A model generated the notes under the pieces. The model made no database searches, was not told where the DNA came from, and saw nothing but the letters and a program-made list of their open reading frames with translations. A DNA stretch of 64,000 nucleotides. Source: JBCBGF01 sp039193455 (GTDB lineage Bacteria; Pseudomonadota; Alphaproteobacteria; Rhodobacterales; Rhodobacteraceae). Below are positions 58,959 to 64,000 of the stretch, in pieces (positions within the stretch are counted from its first letter, which is position 1; every line of letters begins with the position of its first letter). The stretch is taken from assembly GCA_039193455.1 (NCBI GenBank), contig JBCCWO010000008.1, forward strand, positions 93,914 through 157,913. Reading direction: 5' to 3'. A program made the position numbers and the translations under genes.

Positions 58959-58980
58959 TTTATGGGACAGATTGAGGCAT

Positions 58981-58997
58981 GTAAACAGGCGGTTTAC
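58981..58997. promoter_or_regulatory. TetR operator, proximal to the tetR gene
   Basis: GTAAAC-AGGCG-GTTTAC is a perfect 6-base-arm palindrome, 14 bases before the TetR ATG. The two sites have the same arms and spacer length, so one dimer type should bind both. Confidence 0.7.
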
Positions 58998-59011
58998 TTT
59001 TTGGAGGTCAC

Positions 59012-59608
59012 ATGAAGTTGACCGACATGAAGCGGCAAAGCATCGTTGATGCGGCCGTGTTGGAGTTCCAAGAGAACGGCTTCAGTGCCGCCAGGATCAA
59101 TCGCATTGCGGAGCGTGCCCAAGTCTCAAAACGGACGCTCTACAACCACTTCGAAAGCAAGGAAGCGTTGTTTGATGAGATCGTGGAGATCATCATGGCG
59201 CGCAACGCATCCGTGCGGCATGTCTCTTACGATCCCAATCAGCCGATCCGTGACCAGCTCATCGCCGAGACAGAGGCCATCGTAGCGGAAGTTGCTGATG
59301 ACACCTACATCGGTCTGAACCGTGTGATCGCGAGCGAGTATCTGCGGGACAAAGAACTGGCCCGCAAAATCTTCTCGCGTGAGGAAGTGACGACTGACCC
59401 TGTGTCCGGGATAATAGACGCCGCCATGAAAGCAGGCGCATTGCGCCAGGCCGATCCAACTTTTGCAGCGTCGCAGTACCACGCGCTCGTCAAGCATTTC
59501 TTTGTCTGGCCGCACTTCTTGCTTGGGGAGGCCCCGCCGTTCCCCCAATCAAAAACGGAGATCATCGAAGAGTGCGTTGATATGTTCTTGGCGCGGTACG
59601 AAACGTGA
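59012..59608 (+). CDS. TetR-family regulator of the hydrolase operon
   Basis: A 198-residue protein. The N-terminal HTH (AAVLEFQENGFSAARINRIA-like start, then KRTLYNHFESKEALFDEIVE) is clear TetR; the C-terminal ligand domain is of the AefR-like type. It is divergent from the hydrolases and, by its two nearby palindromes, probably represses both itself and that operon. GGAGG lies before the ATG. The inducer may be a substrate of the hydrolases. Confidence 0.9.
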   Translation: MKLTDMKRQSIVDAAVLEFQENGFSAARINRIAERAQVSKRTLYNHFESKEALFDEIVEIIMARNASVRHVSYDPNQPIRDQLIAETEAIVAEVADDTYIGLNRVIASEYLRDKELARKIFSREEVTTDPVSGIIDAAMKAGALRQADPTFAASQYHALVKHFFVWPHFLLGEAPPFPQSKTEIIEECVDMFLARYET

Positions 59609-59907
59609 GTTTTGCAGCGGACAAAGCTTGATCCGAACAGATCATCTTTTGTTGCTGCGAAAACCTATCGAAAGCCGACACTCATGCGCAGTGCAACGTA
59701 TCCCACTTGGGCTCGGAGCAGACATCTGACTACATTCGTCAGGCGCTCACCCACTTTCCTAGGTTTGAATGACTGCTCTGCGGACCAGAACGGACATCAG
59801 GCCCGTGGCTACGAATGTCAGCTTTGAAACAAATGTCTATTTGCGGTTACCTGATCAGTGTTCCACGGTCACGGCATAGATCGCGGATGCTTTGAGGCCA
59901 AACCATA
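59609..59907. other. Intergenic region with dispersed repeat copy 4
   Basis: No gene is seen. It holds TTGGGCTCGGAGCAGACATC at 59708-59727, a near-exact copy of the repeat core, and GCAGCGGACAAAGC at 59616-59629, a variant of the second repeat motif. Confidence 0.55.
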
Positions 59908-60732
59908 GTGCATTTGGAAGTGTTGCAGGCAATCAGTCTTAATGGAATCCCGAACAAGCCAAATGACGACCGCTGTGGTTCAACAGCGCATCTTGCTTGG
60001 GTGATTGATGGGGCAACTGATATGGGCCCGCCGGGCTTGCTGGGCAAACAGGTAGGCGCTGCATGGTTGGCATGTACAGCAAGCAACGCTTTCGGCAAAT
60101 CGAAGAGCGGGAGCATTCAAGAGACATGCCAAGCTGCCTTTCAACGGATAGAAGAGCAATTTGACATACAAAAAACCAGAGACGTTTCTGCGGCCTGGGA
60201 GATACTAAAGGCTGCATTTGGTGTGGCTCAGGTTGCGGATGGCACCTTATCAGTCGCTTGGGCTGCAGACAGCCCAATACTGCTGATGTCAGAAAACGAT
60301 GTAATGTGGTGTACCGGAGAACCGGATACCAGTTCTGAGGCGGCAGATGCGCTTGCACTTGGCACTGGTATTGGGGCCGCAAGTGAGATTTCTGGCGCTG
60401 TTTTGGAAGATCGGCGGGAGCATCGGGCGCGCGACGGTCATATATCACTCAGTTCAAGCGCACAGGCGTCTGCTGCGGTCACGTCTTATGCGCAGTATCC
60501 GGTATCTCAGGGCGATGAACTGCTTCTCATGAGCGATGGTTTTGCAAGTCTCGTAACAGACTACCAAAAATACTCAGCTCAAGAGTTGGCAACGGCAGTG
60601 AGATCATACGGTCTCGGAGTGCTGGCCCATGAAATCCGAGTGATTGAGAATGAAGACGCTACTTGCCGACGCTTCCCGACATTTAAGGTCAGCGACGACG
60701 CAACGGCAATGTGGCCAAAGATCACTGGCTGA
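59908..60732 (+). CDS. PP2C-like protein phosphatase
   Basis: A 274-residue protein from a GTG start. The metal-site motifs of the PPM family are visible: PNDDRCG, AWVIDGATDMG, SDGFASLV and the closing VSDDATAMW. The middle is less conserved. Such phosphatases remove phosphate from Ser/Thr in regulatory proteins, but no kinase or anti-sigma partner lies nearby. It is an isolated gene between two repeats. Confidence 0.78.
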   Translation: MHLEVLQAISLNGIPNKPNDDRCGSTAHLAWVIDGATDMGPPGLLGKQVGAAWLACTASNAFGKSKSGSIQETCQAAFQRIEEQFDIQKTRDVSAAWEILKAAFGVAQVADGTLSVAWAADSPILLMSENDVMWCTGEPDTSSEAADALALGTGIGAASEISGAVLEDRREHRARDGHISLSSSAQASAAVTSYAQYPVSQGDELLLMSDGFASLVTDYQKYSAQELATAVRSYGLGVLAHEIRVIENEDATCRRFPTFKVSDDATAMWPKITG

Positions 60733-61126
60733 GAAATAGCTGCCATTCATGCAACGCGCAGCATCCAGCAAAAATGGGCTCGGATTTGCCGTTCGCCGCA
60801 ATCGAGACCAACGTCTGCTACGCGGGACAAAGCGGACGTTCAATTTTGGAGCTTCGCTGACGTAGCATGCTCTCGCGTTTGCGGCATCTTTTTTTTGCAG
60901 TGCGGAACATGTCGTCGTTGCGGCCGTTCGCAAGGGTTGATTTCGCCCGAATGGACAGCGCGATAGCTACAAAGGAGGCGAAGCCGCCTTTAACTTGTGT
61001 ATCCAATAGAGGGTTGGTTGTTCCTCACAGCCTCGAAGCAATGATGCTAATCCAGAGTGTTTTCTGATTTCGGTCCCCTAAGACTGTTATTAAGTAACAT
61101 TAGACAGTCACATGCAGGAAAGACGG
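60733..61126. other. Intergenic region with repeat copy 5 and a Zur-like palindrome
   Basis: The stretch 60774-60845 holds a GGGCTCGGATTTGCCG box, the least exact copy of the core, and the sequence GCGGGACAAAGCGGACGTTC. The last 45 bases hold a palindrome (61085-61099) before the CobW-type gene. No gene is called; small overlapping ORFs show no motif. Confidence 0.55.
61085..61099 (+). promoter_or_regulatory. Zur-like palindrome before the CobW-type gene
   Basis: TGTTA-TTAAG-TAACA matches the general form of a Zur box (TGTTATA-N-TATAACA). It lies 27 bases upstream of the ATG at 61127, where a repressor would block the promoter. The family is often zinc-repressed, so the fit is good, but binding is inferred. 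Confidence 0.5.
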
Positions 61127-62338
61127 ATGCCCATAGCCACCACGATTTTGAACGGCTTTCTTGGCGCGGGCAAAACTACACTGATGCAGAGCCTTCTGGT
61201 TCAGGCGCGAGACCTGAAGAACGTTACTCTTGGTGTAATCGTAAATGAGATGAGCACGTTGGATGTTGACAGTTCTGTACTCGACACCAGTGAGGTTATC
61301 TCACGCAGAAGTCCGCATTTCGCGTCGGTCCCTGGAAAGAGCATCAGCAGCGAAGAGGGGCTCCCCCAGCTTCGCGAAGCGGTCGAAAGAGTTCTGGCCG
61401 ATGGAGAGGTCACGCACCTTCTGATTGAAACCTCTGGCAGTACACATCCTTGGCCGCTGTTGGAAGCAATCCGCGCACTGCCTCAGCTGCGCTTGCACGG
61501 TTTTTTGTCTGTCGTGGACACGGTGGTTTTGCAACAGGACCACGAATTCGGGCGGGCAATCCACCCGGTGGCCAGCCAAAACCTGGCGGCCGGAAGGCGC
61601 GGTGTCGCGAACCTGCTCGCCGAACAGGTCATGTTTGCCAATCGCCTGCTGCTGAGCAAAGCCGACAAGGTATCACGTGACGTGCTGCAACAGGTGGCTG
61701 AAGCTGTGCATCCGCTCAATCCCCGCGCTGATGTACTGGCTATGCAATGGGGTAACGTGAGCCTGGAAAAGGTTCTGGCGATGCCGCTCTACGATTTTGA
61801 AAGAGTGAAAGCGTTTGGGAAAGAGCTGACCGAGTGGGAGGCCGAACACAGTGCCTCGCCGATGGCTCAGCCGGAGACCTACAAAATCGGTAACCGAGTC
61901 TTGCGCGACCCGCGACCATTTCATCCGCAACGGCTCTACAACGTGTATACGCAAGCCCTTGGGATCGGCATCTACCGAAGCAAAGGCTTCTTTTGGCTGC
62001 CAACGCGCGACAACCTTATGCTGCTGTGGAACCAGACTGGTGGCAGCGTCGGGCTGGAGATCGTGAATTACTGGAAGATCAGCGCACTCGAAGACGATAG
62101 CCTGAAGCTGTCGGACTGGGAGCAAAACGCGATGCGCGCCAAGCTGACCCAGGCACATCCCGATTTCGGAGATCGACGATGCCAACTGACGGTGATCGGC
62201 GATGAACTGGAGTTAGATAAGTTTGTCGAGGCTCTACAAAACTGCTTTTGCACTGAAGATGAGATCGCGGCGTGGCGAGCGGGCGAAGACTTCGCCGACC
62301 CTTGGCCAAAAACTGTTGCAACACCGCGTGCGCAGTAA
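61127..62338 (+). CDS. CobW/COG0523-family GTPase without the CxCC motif
   Basis: The product is 403 residues from the ATG at 61127, after AGGAAAG; an earlier ATG at 61112 lacks this. The P-loop is GFLGAGKTTLM, and the C-terminal CobW_C domain is seen with RLYNVYTQALGIGIYRSKGF and SVGLEIVNYWKI. The metal-binding CxCC motif, expected after VNEM(S), is replaced by SVPGKSISSEEG with no Cys. So GTPase activity is likely, but zinc delivery by the usual route is doubtful. A Zur-like palindrome precedes it. Confidence 0.83.
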   Translation: MPIATTILNGFLGAGKTTLMQSLLVQARDLKNVTLGVIVNEMSTLDVDSSVLDTSEVISRRSPHFASVPGKSISSEEGLPQLREAVERVLADGEVTHLLIETSGSTHPWPLLEAIRALPQLRLHGFLSVVDTVVLQQDHEFGRAIHPVASQNLAAGRRGVANLLAEQVMFANRLLLSKADKVSRDVLQQVAEAVHPLNPRADVLAMQWGNVSLEKVLAMPLYDFERVKAFGKELTEWEAEHSASPMAQPETYKIGNRVLRDPRPFHPQRLYNVYTQALGIGIYRSKGFFWLPTRDNLMLLWNQTGGSVGLEIVNYWKISALEDDSLKLSDWEQNAMRAKLTQAHPDFGDRRCQLTVIGDELELDKFVEALQNCFCTEDEIAAWRAGEDFADPWPKTVATPRAQ

Positions 62339-62595
62339 ATCCTATTCCTGAGACAGTTCCTTTGCGGCCCGCTCAGACCACACAACTGTGCGCGCGTGAT
62401 GCGCCGCGCCCCAACGACTGATGAACTCTTCGGTTTGATAATCAGAGTGATTATGCAGGGCGGTGAGCCTTCACTGTCGTCACAAATCACTCAAGCAAAC
62501 GAACAACCTTTCAGCGTTTGCTGGAGGAACAGAAGATCCCCTTCGTGCAAGTTGCAATTAGAGTCTGCGCATAAAGGTCGAACTTCGCAGATCAC

Positions 62596-63036
62596 CTAGC
62601 GGACTCTGTCCAGACTGAACCTGCTCTCGGGGATGACTGAGATTGCCGAAAGCTCGACCAGAAGATCAGTGCGGACCAGTCCGGCAACTTTAACTCCGGT
62701 TGAAGCTGGCCCGTGTTTTAAACCGAAGCGACGTGCCCTCACCTTCTGTATAGCGGACAGATCACGGTCACGAACGTAGTACATGGTCACTGATACCACA
62801 TCGTTGATCGTACCTCCCATCGCAACCAGGATCGCTTCGATGTTGTCGATGGCCACTTCGGTTTGCCGGGCGGGATCGTCCAGCCCAATCAACTCCATAT
62901 CCTTGGTCCAGGCGACCTGGCCCGCAATGTGCACACGGCGTCCCTTAGGCTCTACGACCGCCTGGCAGTGTGGGTAATGCTCAAGGCTCCAAACCTCGGG
63001 TGTATTGAAACGAATAGCCTCGTCCAACTCAATCAT
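62596..63036 (-). CDS. RidA/YjgF family protein
   Basis: The product is 146 residues from the ATG at 63036; the longer frame to 63246 is not supported. The RidA pattern is visible: GRRVHIAGQVAWTKDMELIG near the start of the domain, QTEVAIDNIEAILVAMGGTI and then VTMYYVRDRDLSAIQ. RidA proteins hydrolyse reactive enamines formed in amino acid metabolism, though this member lacks a clear catalytic Arg check. It is a single gene. Confidence 0.82.
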   Translation of the reverse strand: MIELDEAIRFNTPEVWSLEHYPHCQAVVEPKGRRVHIAGQVAWTKDMELIGLDDPARQTEVAIDNIEAILVAMGGTINDVVSVTMYYVRDRDLSAIQKVRARRFGLKHGPASTGVKVAGLVRTDLLVELSAISVIPESRFSLDRVR

Positions 63037-63242
63037 CAGTCCCTCTCCCTGATAGACTTCCAGACTGCTCGCGAGGCCGACAAAAACCTGAGGCCTGCTT
63101 TCTCCACTTAGTCGACAGAACCATTGGTTTCCATTGTGCGGTTCCTGCAAGCCGACACAGCGGGAAATCCGTTGAACGTCGTGAAACCGATCATTCGTGC
63201 ACCGTGCAGCACTATGAACTATGGGCTCGTTGCTGACCTTGA

Positions 63243-63368
63243 TCACTGTCCGTCCAGGTCTCCAAGCCTTGCGAACAACGCGTCTACCGAGAGAGCAAAT
63301 TGCTGACCTAGCTCGTCAACGTCTAGCCCGGCATCGGCCATGGCTAACCTGAACTCATCATCACTCAT
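63243..63368 (-). CDS. Candidate 41-residue protein
   Basis: A small ATG-started frame (MSDDEFRLAMADAGLDVDEL, ending LFARLGDLDGQ) with acidic, helical composition. It would lie 200 bases upstream of the RidA start, on the same strand. No family and no ribosome site are certain. Confidence 0.3.
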   Translation of the reverse strand: MSDDEFRLAMADAGLDVDELGQQFALSVDALFARLGDLDGQ

Positions 63369-63608
63369 GGACAGCAAACGTGCGGATCACGTTCCGCCTG
63401 GTCGAAAATCCAGTGTTGATCCAAAAACAAACCTGCCATTGCTGTAGGCGCTAGTTAGGCCGCCCCGAGGCTTTCCAAGGAGCGGCCTGTTCCCTTCGCC
63501 GTCGGCTTTTGGCTTTTAGAGTGCCTTCCAGTGCCCTGGCGCCGTGTTGCTCAGGTAGCCTCGGGTGAGATAGCGGCCAGGGGGCGTGTCGAAACGCCTC
63601 GGCAAGGC

Positions 63609-63767
63609 CTAGTCTCCCTCTGCGCGCCCGTTTTTCTTGCGCCGACCTTGGAGGCCGTGAGTGGTTCTCTTTGGCCCCAAGGAAAGCCATACCGCTATTT
63701 GCTTCATGCCGCCAAACATGAGCCAGATTAGAAAGGCGAAGCCCACGATACCAATAACTGCTTCCAT
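63609..63767 (-). CDS. Small single-helix membrane protein
   Basis: The product is 52 residues from the ATG at 63767, with AGGAAAAA just upstream. One hydrophobic stretch (AVIGIVGFAFLIWLMFGG) is followed by a basic tail (GPKRTTHGLQGRRKKNG), so it should be an inner-membrane peptide with the tail in the cytoplasm. The function is unknown. Confidence 0.5.
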   Translation of the reverse strand: MEAVIGIVGFAFLIWLMFGGMKQIAVWLSLGPKRTTHGLQGRRKKNGRAEGD

Positions 63768-63968
63768 GCTTTTTCCTTTTCCAGGATCAAAGCGCCCGGG
63801 CATCTACTTTCGCTGACCTTGGCAATGGTTAGCGGTCAGCCCAATTCATGGGGCCGCCAAATCATGGTGGTGGCTGTCCACGGAACATCTTACTGCCAGG
63901 AATCTGCTGATCTGCTCGGACCAATCAGCGCACGGTGGCATATGACGCACCCGCCACGTGAAAAGGGT

Positions 63969-63990
63969 CACCGACCCCGAAAGGTCGGTG
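63969..63990 (+). terminator. Terminator-like hairpin at the right edge
   Basis: CACCGACC and GGTCGGTG form a perfect 8-base stem around CCGAAA, followed by GGGCTTTG. It may end a plus-strand transcript, but no gene ends just before it, so its partner is unknown. Confidence 0.45.
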
Positions 63991-64000
63991 GGCTTTGCGC

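Noticed and set aside
34763..60845. Insertion sequence or integron as the source of the repeats
   Set aside because: No transposase, integrase, terminal inverted repeats or target-site duplications were found near any copy.

Overview
The window looks like chromosomal DNA from a Roseobacter-group alphaproteobacterium (Rhodobacterales). That is an inference from the high GC content, the alphaproteobacterial flagellar regulators FlaF, FlbT, FtcR-type and MucR-type, perfect CtrA-type boxes (TTAA-N7-TTAA) in front of flagellar genes, and NnrS/NsrR nitric-oxide genes. No tRNA, rRNA, CRISPR array or intact transposase was seen.

Region 1 (about 1-27.6 kb) is a dense flagellar locus. It runs fliH (cut by the window edge)-fliN-fliP-fliG, then motA and partner genes on the minus strand, a MucR-type regulator, motB, a sigma factor, fliK, flgD, the minus-strand block flgF-flgG-flgA-flgH plus a FliL-like gene, then flgE-flgK-flgL, an FtcR-type regulator, flgI-flgJ-flgN, flagellin, flaF, flbT and a DUF1217 gene. 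Export-gate and basal-body genes such as fliF, flhA and flgBC are not here and probably lie to the left. Several uncharacterised proteins sit inside the locus. Short AT-rich promoter regions carry CtrA-type boxes and a recurring 8-mer, CAAGAWTA, which suggests one shared regulatory layer.

Region 2 (about 27.7-38 kb) is accessory. It holds a glycosidase-like ORF, a cluster of AACAGGGAA repeats, a possible QxK-nuclease/lipoprotein/HTH set, a YeiH-type exporter followed by only the first 25 codons of an acetate kinase, a LysR regulator, a carotenoid oxygenase, DoxX, and a small protein made of two RMF-like repeats.

Region 3 (38.1-42.4 kb) is an overlapping cassette of metal-complex ABC importer, pseudoazurin-like blue copper protein and methyltransferase. 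Region 4 (42.6-49.9 kb) is a nitric-oxide-linked locus. nsrR-nnrS, with a broken nnrU, runs left; a seven-gene operon (YbaN, periplasmic cupin, NMT1-like binding protein, ICMT-like methyltransferase, ABC permease, ABC ATPase, second NnrS) runs right. The intergenic region between them holds a perfect FNR box and a palindrome.

Region 5 (50-64 kb) is a mosaic of single genes: a shortened ArsR next to an SRPBCC protein, an intact class D beta-lactamase, a flavin amine oxidase, an ACT protein, a LuxR-TPR regulator, two tandem alpha/beta hydrolases with a divergent TetR gene and paired operators, a PP2C-like phosphatase, a CobW-family GTPase with a Zur-like palindrome, and a RidA protein. Copies of a dispersed intergenic repeat (core GGGCTCnnAGCnGnCATC) separate these genes. 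None was seen in the flagellar locus.
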